Shown here one piece after another: positions 1-7,177 of a stretch of DNA of 64,000 nt (position 1 is its first letter; every line of letters begins with the position of its first letter). The stretch is from Niabella yanshanensis (GTDB taxonomy: Bacteria; Bacteroidota; Bacteroidia; Chitinophagales; Chitinophagaceae). The notes under the pieces were generated by a model that was not told where the DNA came from, did no database searches, and saw only the letters and a list, made by a program, of their open reading frames with translations. The stretch lies in the NCBI RefSeq assembly GCF_034424215.1, contig NZ_CP139960.1, forward strand, positions 1,612,001-1,676,000, written 5' to 3'. The position numbers and the translations under genes were made by a program.

Positions 1-60
1 CTGCCCGTTAGTACGGCGTTTGATGCGTTACTATTTTTGGATAAAGATGATGGGAAGTGA
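1..60 (+). CDS. 3' end of an unidentified gene (partial)
   Basis: Frame 1 is open from the window edge to a TGA at 58-60 and encodes a plausible C-terminus (LPVSTAFDALLFLDKDDGK). The gene begins outside the window, so its product cannot be named. Frame 2 is also open here, so the assignment is tentative. It is followed by the palindrome cluster. Confidence 0.35.
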   Translation: MPVSTAFDALLFLDKDDGK

Positions 61-95
61 TAGCGTAATCCTATCAAGATTGTTGCCGTATGGCC

Positions 96-120
96 GCTGT
101 TGGTGTTTTTCACCAACAGC
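96..120. repeat. REP-like hairpin (GTTGGTG family)
   Basis: A perfect 10-bp stem, GCTGTTGGTG / CACCAACAGC, closes a T5 loop. It is the first of several copies around the RAYT gene at 604-1122. The copies at 396-418 and 565-589 are near identical. Confidence 0.85.
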
Positions 121-180
121 AAATATATACAACAACTGATTAGGGGCGGAATAGATCAATTAATTAAAACACGCATGCTC

Positions 181-292
181 CAGTTGTTGGTCAAAAAGAC
201 ACAACAACGGCGAGGCACCAACCTGCCTTTGTCATTTTCGTCACTGTTGGTATTTTTAAACAACGGCAATATATTATTTAACAATAGCTGAT
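181..292. repeat. Composite palindromic repeat, unit 1
   Basis: This unit of about 112 bp opens with an imperfect stem-loop (GTTGTTGGTC, A5, GACACAACAAC). It continues through a conserved spacer and ends in a degenerate GTTGGT hairpin plus the tail AATATATTATTTAACAATAG. Unit 2 at 334-444 matches it almost base for base. The right hairpin is damaged here (AAACAACGG in place of ACCAACAGC). Confidence 0.85.
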
Positions 293-333
293 ACAAAAAC
301 ACACACCCAACAATTAACTATCCGGCCGCCCTT

Positions 334-444
334 CAGTTGTTGGTCAAAAGACACAACAACGGCAAGGCGCCAACCTGCCTTTGTCATTTTCGTCACTGTT
401 GGTATTTTTCACCAACAGCAATATATTATTTAACAATAGCTGAT
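334..444. repeat. Composite palindromic repeat, unit 2
   Basis: Second copy of the unit of about 112 bp, starting 153 bp after unit 1. Both hairpins are intact: the left stem at 336-360 and the right stem CTGTTGGT / ACCAACAG at 396-418. The order of left hairpin, spacer and right hairpin looks like a REP doublet (BIME) or a small non-autonomous element moved by a RAYT. Confidence 0.85.
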
Positions 445-485
445 TCAGAAATACTGCCTCAACATTCAGCTATGCTGCCGCGCTT

Positions 486-590
486 CAGTTGTTGGTCAAA
501 AAAAAACAACAATGGCAGCGAACGGATTTTGCTTCAACAACGCCTTCTTCCGTGTCCTTCGGCCGCTGTTGGTGTTTCTCACCAACAGCA
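486..590. repeat. Composite palindromic repeat, unit 3, with a different internal segment
   Basis: Third copy, starting 152 bp after unit 2. The left hairpin is worn, while the right hairpin (GCTGTTGGTG, TTTCT, CACCAACAGC at 565-589) is perfect. The spacer differs from units 1 and 2. It instead resembles the stretch at 2582-2635, which is the 3' end of the oxidoreductase gene next to another hairpin of this family. Position 565-589 lies just downstream of the RAYT stop codon. Confidence 0.8.
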
Positions 591-603
591 AAATACCATC
601 ATT

Positions 604-1122
604 TCAGTCTGCATGATGCGATAAAAAGCCCCAGTTATCCACTCCCGTTCTATAAAACTGTGCTGATGAATATAAATACTCTTCCGGATACTTACATAAG
701 CCGGCGCGAACCGGATTGAAATGTATGTAGTCGAGTTTTTGCTGAAAAAAAATGTGACTTCTCAATTCAATACTTAAAGGATTACGCTCCCAAAACTGAT
801 ACATCCTATCGGCTGCTCCTACAAAAAACGCTTGCAACATTTCCGGGTCGTGTTGTTGCATATGATATTTTATCTGCTGTGCTGTATACTTTAAAAAGTC
901 TCTTTGTACATGGGTAGGATGAATAAGCGGCTGCATCTGCCATATAAGGTGTAGGTGATTGGGCATTATAACGAATGCATACAGCTTTATCCTTTTATTT
1001 TCGACGAGAAAGCGGAGACTACTTATTACTATTTCTTTATTCGCTACTGTTTTCAATAATGGCTTCCACTCCAAATTTGTAGCTGTAAAAAATTGTGGGT
1101 ATTCAGTGATTAGCGCAACCAT
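604..1122 (-). CDS. REP-associated tyrosine transposase (Y1/HUH, RAYT type)
   Basis: 172 residues of the Y1 transposase (IS200-like) fold. The metal-binding HUH motif is H56-L-H58 in MPNHLHLIW. The likely nucleophilic tyrosine is Y132 in LDYIHFNPVRAGL, a motif typical of RAYTs rather than of classical IS200 TnpA. Length and motif order look intact. The gene sits between two perfect family hairpins (565-589 and 1171-1193), with more copies on both sides, as expected for a single-strand transposase acting on its own REP family. The start is ATG at 1122, in an A-rich context. Known of the family: it binds and cleaves palindromic REP DNA. Inferred: it dispersed the GTTGGTG repeats here. Confidence 0.85.
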   Translation of the reverse strand: MVALITEYPQFFTATNLEWKPLLKTVANKEIVISSLRFLVENKRIKLYAFVIMPNHLHLIWQMQPLIHPTHVQRDFLKYTAQQIKYHMQQHDPEMLQAFFVGAADRMYQFWERNPLSIELRSHIFFQQKLDYIHFNPVRAGLCKYPEEYLYSSAQFYRTGVDNWGFLSHHAD

Positions 1123-1170
1123 GATATGAATATCTGATACCTAAAAATAAGCAAAATCGACCGTAAAAAT

Positions 1171-1193
1171 TTGTTGGTGAAAAACACCAACAA
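1171..1193. repeat. REP-like hairpin upstream of the RAYT gene
   Basis: A perfect 9-bp stem TTGTTGGTG / CACCAACAA closes an A5 loop and is followed by CGGCATCAA. The copy at 2187-2212 shares stem, flanking AAAATT and tail GGCATCAA. The hairpin lies about 50 bp before the RAYT start codon, so it could be substrate, autoregulatory site or both. Confidence 0.85.
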
Positions 1194-1404
1194 CGGCATC
1201 AATTTTCTTTTAAGAGATACTTGCTGCCGTCGTAGCCATCTTTATGAAAATAACACTTTTTCTCTTTTTTGATTCCAGCGACAAATGCTCTTATTCCATA
1301 TAGGAATAGAAGAATACCAATTATACAATAGATAATTAGCTCAATCATATCTGAAAACGGTTGACACTATGTATCCTTTAACCAATTTAATCAATGTCTA
1401 TTTG

Positions 1405-1785
1405 TTACACTACTTTAAAAATATCAATAATTTCAGGATCCTGGTATAACGAATCACTATTATAAATGGTAGCGATATAATTTCGATCTTGCTGATCTTT
1501 AAAAGTTATAATATCCAGAAATTCTTTTATATCTGAACTTCTTGCGGGCAATTGAACATCATCCTTACGTTCTATATGGTCAATCTTTCCTGCTTCAATC
1601 AGCGCCACTATTTCGGGATACCTGTCCCTATCAAAAGCTATATATTGCACTTGCTGTAGACTATTGACCGAATCAATACCAAACTGGTTATCGCTAATAA
1701 TTCCTTGAATAACTTGTCTGTCATATATCGACATATAATTTGCATCCTCCAACATCTTATCCTTTTTGATCCTATTGTCAGGCAC
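1405..1785 (-). CDS. Hypothetical protein, 126 aa
   Basis: I do not recognise this protein. It is acidic and soluble, without signal peptide or membrane segment, and reads as one compact domain rich in D, I and Q. The listed start is GTG at 1785; ATG codons at residues 11 and 18 are alternatives. An upstream ATG reading MKNKNSA runs straight into a stop, so the gene may be 5'-truncated. It lies between family hairpins in the accessory region and resembles the small orphan genes often found beside toxin/immunity or mobile loci, but nothing here proves that. Confidence 0.5.
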   Translation of the reverse strand: MPDNRIKKDKMLEDANYMSIYDRQVIQGIISDNQFGIDSVNSLQQVQYIAFDRDRYPEIVALIEAGKIDHIERKDDVQLPARSSDIKEFLDIITFKDQQDRNYIATIYNSDSLYQDPEIIDIFKVV

Positions 1786-2260
1786 TATTTTTATTTTTCA
1801 TCGATAGCAAGCAGCTTCTATTGCCTTGCGAAAAGAAGCAACAACGGCAACTCTCTAAATACTTGCTACGTAAAAATCATTCAATCAACCTTATATCGGT
1901 CGCATAAGCAAGCAGGTTACTGCACGCCAGATACTTCTTACTATTTTTATCTAATATATAATATCCACAACTTTTTTCCATTTTTCTTCTAGGCATATCT
2001 ACCAACTGCATAGTTAGTTCGCAATAAAAATACAGAACTGAATCCTTCACCTCCTTTTTTGAGTAATGTCATAAAACGAAATGATCATTTTATTGCCTTG
2101 ACTGCTGACATCTCTTAAACACGTATATCCAAGGTCATTAACCATATCCTGAACAAAAAATGATTGGCAATTTAGCGACTCTAAAATTTGTTGGTGAAAA
2201 ACCACCAACAAAGGCATCAAAAATCGCCGTCTTTAACTATAAATAAAGAAGAATTCATGC
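1786..2260. other. Gene-poor stretch with palindrome remnants
   Basis: No convincing gene is seen. Around 1826-1847 the string AGAAGCAACAACGGCA looks like a decayed right arm of the GTTGTTG hairpins, and a full hairpin lies at 2187-2212. The rest is AT-rich and unassigned. Confidence 0.5.
2187..2212. repeat. REP-like hairpin (GTTGGTG family)
   Basis: A 10-bp stem TTTGTTGGTG / CACCAACAAA closes a six-base loop and is followed by GGCATCAA. It is nearly identical to 1171-1193 including flanks, so the repeated unit extends beyond the stem. Confidence 0.8.
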
Positions 2261-2518
2261 CTAGATGTAAATTGCAGAATCCAGATGATAGCCTTCATCT
2301 ATATTTCTGTATGCATAAACATTAGGAAAGTTGATTACAAATTCTTTGGTTACAGCATCAATATTTTCTTTAGCGTCATACAAAGAAATCGTGATTCCCC
2401 TTTCATCATCGGCAAAACTCTTTAGTGACATTAATTTTGGTAAATTGTCCAAAGGTTGCCAAATGCAAGTATCTCTTCCTATCATAGGATACAATTTTAT
2501 ACGTTCTATATCCATCAT
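2261..2518 (-). CDS. Hypothetical protein, 85 aa
   Basis: A small soluble protein that I do not recognise. It starts MMDIERIKLYPMIG and ends GYHLDSAIYI, with no signal peptide and no membrane helix. It lies just beyond the hairpin at 2187-2212 and is codirectional with the oxidoreductase at 2598. Composition and size would fit an immunity-type or accessory orphan, but function is unknown. An overlapping open frame on the plus strand is less protein-like. Confidence 0.45.
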   Translation of the reverse strand: MMDIERIKLYPMIGRDTCIWQPLDNLPKLMSLKSFADDERGITISLYDAKENIDAVTKEFVINFPNVYAYRNIDEGYHLDSAIYI

Positions 2519-2560
2519 ATGTTAATGAAACATGGAAACCAGACATTAAGCCTCGCTCCT

Positions 2561-2588
2561 TTAGTCAAAAAGACACAACAACGGCAGC
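2561..2588. repeat. Left-arm fragment of the GTTGTTG hairpin family
   Basis: TTAGTCAAAAAGACACAACA followed by ACGGC matches the left arm of units 1-3, but the 5' half of the stem is altered to CTTTAG. It abuts the stop codon of the oxidoreductase. The flank beyond it (2582-2635) is the sequence that reappears inside unit 3. Confidence 0.7.
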
Positions 2589-2597
2589 ACACGGATT

Positions 2598-3683
2598 TTA
2601 CTTCATTAACACTTTCTTCCCCGTCCTGGCCGACTCTTTTGCCGCCGCAAGGATCTTTACCACAATTATGTTATTTGTTAATGAAGACAGATCGTCAGCA
2701 GCTGCAATTTCTTTGCGTAATAAGGCGGTGACATAAGCCAGGTAACTTTGATAAGGCGCCTGCGGTGACGTAACTTCATTGATCTCGTAACCTGTTTTAT
2801 TGGTTTTGGTACGCAGCGCTTTATTATTTACGGCCTGCAGGTAACCGGTTTTGCCAAACACTTCCCAGTCCTTAATGCTGTAAGGCCAGTTCCAGGAGGC
2901 TTCTATAATTCCTGTAGCATTGGGATATTCCAGGATGATCGTAGCATCATCATCTACTTTAGGATAAATGGCGGGCTTAATTTGGTGGGTAACGGCAAAG
3001 ACTGAAACCGGCATTTGGTTATTCATCAGCCAGGTAAATAAATTGGCGCCATAACAACCAAAATCATTTAAAGCACCGGCACCGTTTTTCACAGGGTCGG
3101 TCAGCCAGTCGAGAAAGAAACGGCTACAGCCAATTTCTTCGGGTCCTTCATGCCCGTCGTGCGCTACCATTTTTACTACATCTCCAATACGGCCTTCTTT
3201 TACTCTTCTATAAATTTCCTGGTTGGTGCCATACCAGGTGGTTTCGTAATTAGTAAGTACCTTTGTATTATACTTCTTTGCCAGCATTGCTATTTCTTCT
3301 GCATGCTTTACGGAGGTCGCCAAAGGCTTCTCTACCATTACATCGATTTTCAATGGTGCGCAAACCCTTACTACATCAATATGCTCACTAATGGCATTAA
3401 AGGCCATTACTACTTCGGGCCTCTTCCTTTGAAGCAGCACTTTCAGGTCATCATAAAACAAACTATCCGGGATGCCTGCCGATTTTTTAAACTTATTTAC
3501 AAGTTCTTTATTGGGCTCCGCAATCCCTACCAGGTTAATTTCTTTCTTCTTGTAATGATCCATGATCAGGTTCACATGATCGTGGCTCAACCCCGCCAAG
3601 GCAATGGCAAGTGGGCGCTTATCCTGGGCATTGACTCCAAGCGTGCAAGCGAGACAGATAAGTATTAGATAAATCGTTTTCAT
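2598..3683 (-). CDS. Secreted Gfo/Idh/MocA family oxidoreductase
   Basis: 361 residues. A signal peptide (MKTIYLILICLACTLGVNAQ) precedes a Rossmann-type NAD(P)-binding domain (about residues 25-145) and a C-terminal alpha/beta domain. The conserved EKP motif of the family is present (VMVEKPLATS). Family role: oxidation or reduction of sugars and cyclitols with tightly held NAD(P). The signal peptide puts it in the periplasm, unlike cytosolic inositol dehydrogenases. Such exported members are common in Bacteroidota beside DUF1080 proteins, and one lies at 5853. The exact substrate cannot be read from sequence. A REP fragment directly follows the stop codon. Confidence 0.85.
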   Translation of the reverse strand: MKTIYLILICLACTLGVNAQDKRPLAIALAGLSHDHVNLIMDHYKKKEINLVGIAEPNKELVNKFKKSAGIPDSLFYDDLKVLLQRKRPEVVMAFNAISEHIDVVRVCAPLKIDVMVEKPLATSVKHAEEIAMLAKKYNTKVLTNYETTWYGTNQEIYRRVKEGRIGDVVKMVAHDGHEGPEEIGCSRFFLDWLTDPVKNGAGALNDFGCYGANLFTWLMNNQMPVSVFAVTHQIKPAIYPKVDDDATIILEYPNATGIIEASWNWPYSIKDWEVFGKTGYLQAVNNKALRTKTNKTGYEINEVTSPQAPYQSYLAYVTALLRKEIAAADDLSSLTNNIIVVKILAAAKESARTGKKVLMK

Positions 3684-3763
3684 GAATAATTACTTATTGA
3701 ATAATGGCTTTCTCAAAAATATGATTTTTTCAATGCTTATCTTTAGTAACCAAACCCATCAGC

Positions 3764-5659
3764 ATGAAACCTGTCTTCTTTATCGCATTTTTATTCTTCT
3801 CGATCAGTAGCATAGTTGCGCAACCCACGCAAAAGCCACTGCTGCATGGCAAAAACTGGATGGCTATAACAGGCAAGCCTTTGGCTGCCACAGCGGGTGC
3901 TGCAATTTTTCAAAAAGGTGGCAATGCCGTAGATGCGGCCTGTGCGATGCTCGCCGCTACCTGTACGATGTGGGATGTACTGAGCTGGGGCGGCGAAACA
4001 CAGGCGCTTATTTATAATCCCAAAACCAAAAAGGTAATTGCTATTAATGCGATGGGCGTAGCGCCAACGGGCGCTACTGTTGATTTCTTTAAAAAGAAAG
4101 GATACTCATTCCCACCAGAATATGGTCCGCTGGCCGCTACCACACCCGGCACGCCGGGTGGTATCTGCCTGATGCTGGCCAACTACGGTACCAAAAGCTT
4201 GAAAGAAGTGCTGGAACCTGCCATGCAGCTGGCTGCTGGTTATCCCATAGAAGCACAGACCGCCAATAGTATTGAACGTAATAAAACCCGGATCAAAGAA
4301 TGGCCCTACAGCCGCAAAACATTTTTAACACGTCCCGGCGAAAAGCGTGAAGCTCCCGAAGCGGGCGAGATCTTCATTCAAAAAGACCTGTTGACTACGC
4401 TTAATAAAATGGTGGAAGCCGAACAACAAGCCCTGCAGCAAAAGAAAGGCCGTAAAGACGCTATTATGGCGGCTTACGATCGCTTTTACAAAGGAGATAT
4501 TGCCCAGGAGTTTGTAAGAGGCTGCCAGGAACAGGGGGGCTTAATTACTCTACAGGATCTGGCCAACTGGAAGCCGATAGAAGAGGAAGCACTACAAACT
4601 AATTACAAAGGCATTGACGTATATAAAATGCAATCCTGGACACAGGGGCCTTCCCTGTTGCAAGCCCTGAACATACTGGAAAACTTTGATCTGAAAAAGA
4701 TGGGCTACAACAGCAGCCAGTATATCCATACGGTGTACCAGGCCATGAACCTGAGTTTTGCCGACAGAGACTTTTATTATGGCGATCCGTATATGCCACC
4801 CGTTGAACCCATTAAAGGACTGCTGAGTAAAGACTATGCAAAACAACGTGCTGCATTAATAAATCCAAATCAAAATGACCCGGCCATGGGTCCGGGAGAC
4901 CCCTACCCTTTCGAAAACAAAACCAATACCTACCTGGAGTTGCTTAAAAAAAGAAGCTTCAGCACCGATAGTTCCGACCGTCAATTTATGCCCACGCACG
5001 ATATAAGAACCGGTAATTCATTTAATACTTCAACTGATGAATTATACCAGGACCGGCTCTGGCGGGGCACTACCAGCGTAGAAGCGGCGGATAAAGATGG
5101 TTGGGTGGTATCCATTACACCGAGCGGCGGCTGGCTACCGGCCTGTATTGCCGGCAACACGGGTGTCGGCATGAGCCAGCGTATGCAAAGCTTTGTTTTA
5201 GACGAGATCATCAATCCTTTTAATGTGGTGGCACCTGGCAAAAGACCAAGGGTAACCTTAACACCTTCATTGGCATTGAAAGGCGGCAAACCGTTTCTAT
5301 CTTTTGCAGTGCAGGGTGGCGATACACAAGAACAAAACTTATTGCAATTCTTTTTAAATATGGTAGAATTTGATATGACGGTGCAGCAAGCTACCGAAGC
5401 TGCTAACTTCAACAGCAACCAGCTATGGCTATCATTGGGCGGGACGAAGATGGAAGATCGCAAACCACGCACGGGCAGCATCTTATTAAACGATAATACT
5501 AAAGAAGCTACCCGCAGCGAATTAAAGAAAATGGGCTATACGCTTAGCTTCGACGACCGAACCAGTGGCCCCATCAACGCTATCTACTTCGATTGGAAAC
5601 ATGGCAGCCTATGGGGCGGATCGAGCAACCATGGAGAAGACTATGGAATTGGGTGGTAA
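3764..5659 (+). CDS. Gamma-glutamyltransferase family protein (Ntn hydrolase)
   Basis: 631 residues with an N-terminal signal peptide (cleavage after about IVAQ). The large-subunit hallmark GGNAVDAACAMLAATC is near residues 50-65. The predicted autocleavage site is T436 in RGTTSVEAADKDG, whose threonine becomes the nucleophile of the small subunit. Canonical enzymes read TTHxSVVDKDG; here the histidine is serine and the lid/acceptor region reads TPSGGWLPA. This fits a divergent branch that may act as an acylase or on unusual amides rather than on glutathione. The C-terminal GGSSNHGEDYG is typical of the family. It is transcribed alone and divergently from the oxidoreductase. Confidence 0.8.
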   Translation: MKPVFFIAFLFFSISSIVAQPTQKPLLHGKNWMAITGKPLAATAGAAIFQKGGNAVDAACAMLAATCTMWDVLSWGGETQALIYNPKTKKVIAINAMGVAPTGATVDFFKKKGYSFPPEYGPLAATTPGTPGGICLMLANYGTKSLKEVLEPAMQLAAGYPIEAQTANSIERNKTRIKEWPYSRKTFLTRPGEKREAPEAGEIFIQKDLLTTLNKMVEAEQQALQQKKGRKDAIMAAYDRFYKGDIAQEFVRGCQEQGGLITLQDLANWKPIEEEALQTNYKGIDVYKMQSWTQGPSLLQALNILENFDLKKMGYNSSQYIHTVYQAMNLSFADRDFYYGDPYMPPVEPIKGLLSKDYAKQRAALINPNQNDPAMGPGDPYPFENKTNTYLELLKKRSFSTDSSDRQFMPTHDIRTGNSFNTSTDELYQDRLWRGTTSVEAADKDGWVVSITPSGGWLPACIAGNTGVGMSQRMQSFVLDEIINPFNVVAPGKRPRVTLTPSLALKGGKPFLSFAVQGGDTQEQNLLQFFLNMVEFDMTVQQATEAANFNSNQLWLSLGGTKMEDRKPRTGSILLNDNTKEATRSELKKMGYTLSFDDRTSGPINAIYFDWKHGSLWGGSSNHGEDYGIGW

Positions 5660-5669
5660 AGTTAAACTT

Positions 5670-5700
5670 GTCCGGAGTCCTCTTTTGGGAGACTCTGGAC
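5670..5700. repeat. Hairpin repeat GTCCGGAGTC, copy 1
   Basis: The stem GTCCGGAGTC / GACTCTGGAC, extended by TC/GA, encloses a short loop. Copy 2 at 5757-5787 carries the same stem. It directly follows the gamma-glutamyltransferase stop codon. Confidence 0.75.
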
Positions 5701-5727
5701 AAAAAGAAAGCATTCCGACAACCAACT

Positions 5728-5748
5728 CAGCGTCCTTACGAGACGCTG
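5728..5748. repeat. Hairpin between the two GTCCGGAGTC copies
   Basis: The inverted repeat CAGCGTC / GACGCTG with a seven-base loop is centred between the two larger hairpins, so three stem-loops follow one another before the terminator at 5803. Confidence 0.6.
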
Positions 5749-5756
5749 CATAAGTT

Positions 5757-5787
5757 GTCCGGAGTCCTCATCATGGAGACTCCGGAC
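5757..5787. repeat. Hairpin repeat GTCCGGAGTC, copy 2
   Basis: A perfect stem GTCCGGAGTC / GACTCCGGAC extended by TC/GA. It has the same design as 5670-5700, 87 bp away. Confidence 0.75.
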
Positions 5788-5802
5788 GAAAAGAAAAAAA
5801 GA

Positions 5803-5828
5803 AACGCTCCGGGTTAACCCGAAGCGTT
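5803..5828 (-). terminator. Intrinsic terminator of the DUF1080 gene
   Basis: AACGCTcCGGGTTAACCCGa with AGCGTT forms a long stem with one mismatch. Read on the minus strand it is followed by a T-rich tract. It separates two convergent genes. Confidence 0.75.
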
Positions 5829-5852
5829 CGTATAAAAATTACCGTTTAAAAG

Positions 5853-6683
5853 CTATAATTCCTTAATCTTAATATTCCTGAACCATACATTATTGCCATG
5901 ATCCTGTAAACCAATGCGGCCTACTTTATAAGTGCCGAAATCAGCGGCATTTCTAAACTTGCTGCCAGCGATCAGGGTCCGCCAGTTATCATTCCAAAGC
6001 TGGGTATCGATAATATGTACGCCGTTCAAATGCACATCCAGCTTGCCATTCACGCAGCGGATCAGGTAAGTGTTCCATTCCAACGGAGGATGCTCAGCAT
6101 GGCTTTTTGCAGGTATCAGATCGTATAAATCCCCCGCCTGATGCTTAAATATCTTACCATCGGGATGACCTTCATTATCCACTATCTGGATCTCAGGTGC
6201 TGTGCTCCACATCCATTCGTAACGGGCTCTGTCTTCATGACTATAAATACAAATACCGCTGTTACCATTCTTGTCAATCTTCCAATCAATCTGCAATTCA
6301 AAATTGCCATACTCTTTATCGGAAACAATATCACCCCCTGTTTTGGGCTCACCGTCCTTATTGGTATCAAGAAACAGTGCACCGTTTGCTGTTTTCCACG
6401 CGGTTCCTATTGACTTAGATCCATACGCATGCCACCCATCGGTTGATGTACCGTCGAATAACAACTTCCAGCCTGCCGCCTTTTCTTTTACCGTTAAAAC
6501 ATTTGCTGCAACCTCTGCAACAGGCGCGGGTTTTACCGGCTCGGGGTTAGGCTGCGGAGCCGGTGGGGTTGGCTTGGGAGCCGGCGTGGTAGTTGGCGGC
6601 GGATTTTTTGTAGGCTTGGGCGTACAGGAGTAAACAGCAAACGCCGAAGCAGCCACAAAGGCTAATGATGCAAATTTCTTCAT
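5853..6683 (-). CDS. DUF1080 (3-keto-disaccharide hydrolase family) lipoprotein
   Basis: 276 residues. The lipobox AVYSC puts the lipidated cysteine at C20. A Pro/Lys-rich linker (about 21-52) leads to a concanavalin/LamG-like DUF1080 domain (about 67-276) with the usual WKLLFDGTSTDGWHAYG opening and a DHGNNVWFRNIKIKEL end. Family knowledge: DUF1080 proteins hydrate or cleave 3-keto-glycosides made by sugar 3-dehydrogenases. It lies upstream on the same strand as the secreted oxidoreductase (2598) and directly downstream of a cytochrome c gene (6767), which suits periplasmic sugar oxidation followed by cleavage. The long proline linker fits a surface- or periplasm-tethered enzyme. Confidence 0.85.
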   Translation of the reverse strand: MKKFASLAFVAASAFAVYSCTPKPTKNPPPTTTPAPKPTPPAPQPNPEPVKPAPVAEVAANVLTVKEKAAGWKLLFDGTSTDGWHAYGSKSIGTAWKTANGALFLDTNKDGEPKTGGDIVSDKEYGNFELQIDWKIDKNGNSGICIYSHEDRARYEWMWSTAPEIQIVDNEGHPDGKIFKHQAGDLYDLIPAKSHAEHPPLEWNTYLIRCVNGKLDVHLNGVHIIDTQLWNDNWRTLIAGSKFRNAADFGTYKVGRIGLQDHGNNVWFRNIKIKEL

Positions 6684-6766
6684 ATAGATTTCTTAATTAA
6701 TAAACGCAACGATCAATGCCTGTTGTTAACACAGACAATCTCTCCATCCCAACAAATAGCAAACAA

Positions 6767-7177
6767 CTATTTCTTTAATAAAAGAATATAGGCTACCATA
6801 TCCTTGGCTTCCTGTTCGGTAACATTAGGATGCGGCGTCATTGGCACTTCACCCCAAACGCCGGAGCCACCTTCAATCACTTTCTTAGCCAGCTTGCTGA
6901 TAGTAGCTTCATCTGCTCCTGCATATTTATTCGCTACCTCGCGATAACCTGGTCCTGTCAGCTTTTCATCGATTTTATGGCAGGTAGGACATTGATATTT
7001 ACCCGTCAATTCAAGCCCCTTTTGATAAACGGGATTGGAAGAAAGGTCAGATAATGAAGTCGTTTCAGAAGTTGAGGGTGTGGCAGCCGTACCTTCACCG
7101 CCTTTCTTTTCGGCATCACCTCCACCGCAGGCAGCAATTACAGATAAAATAGATAACGAGAGTATAATTTTTTTCAT
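6767..7177 (-). CDS. Lipoprotein mono-heme cytochrome c
   Basis: 136 residues from the ATG at 7177. A frame-consistent GTG at 7204 would add nine residues ahead of the signal peptide and is rejected. The lipobox VIAAC gives lipidated C17, followed by a flexible Ser/Thr/Ala region. The single heme site C63-P-T-C66-H67 and a likely axial methionine in VPMTPHP (M113) define a class I cytochrome c. Probable role: electron acceptor for a periplasmic dehydrogenase. The gene lies between the sugar isomerase and the DUF1080 gene. Its upstream leader carries a 14-bp stem and an A-rich start region that recur before 57601. Confidence 0.9.
   Translation of the reverse strand: MKKIILSLSILSVIAACGGGDAEKKGGEGTAATPSTSETTSLSDLSSNPVYQKGLELTGKYQCPTCHKIDEKLTGPGYREVANKYAGADEATISKLAKKVIEGGSGVWGEVPMTPHPNVTEQEAKDMVAYILLLKK

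Noticed and set aside
181-600. Regular repeats resembling a CRISPR array
   Set aside because: The repeat units are about 112 bp, contain internal hairpins, share their spacers and flank a Y1 transposase. No cas genes are nearby. This is a REP-type array.
100-719. Short plus-strand open frames of 63, 95 and 76 codons
   Set aside because: They read through the hairpin repeats, share repeat-encoded peptides in different frames and lack a plausible start context.
6271-6633. Glycine-rich 120-aa plus-strand open frame
   Set aside because: It is the complement of the proline-rich linker of the DUF1080 lipoprotein.
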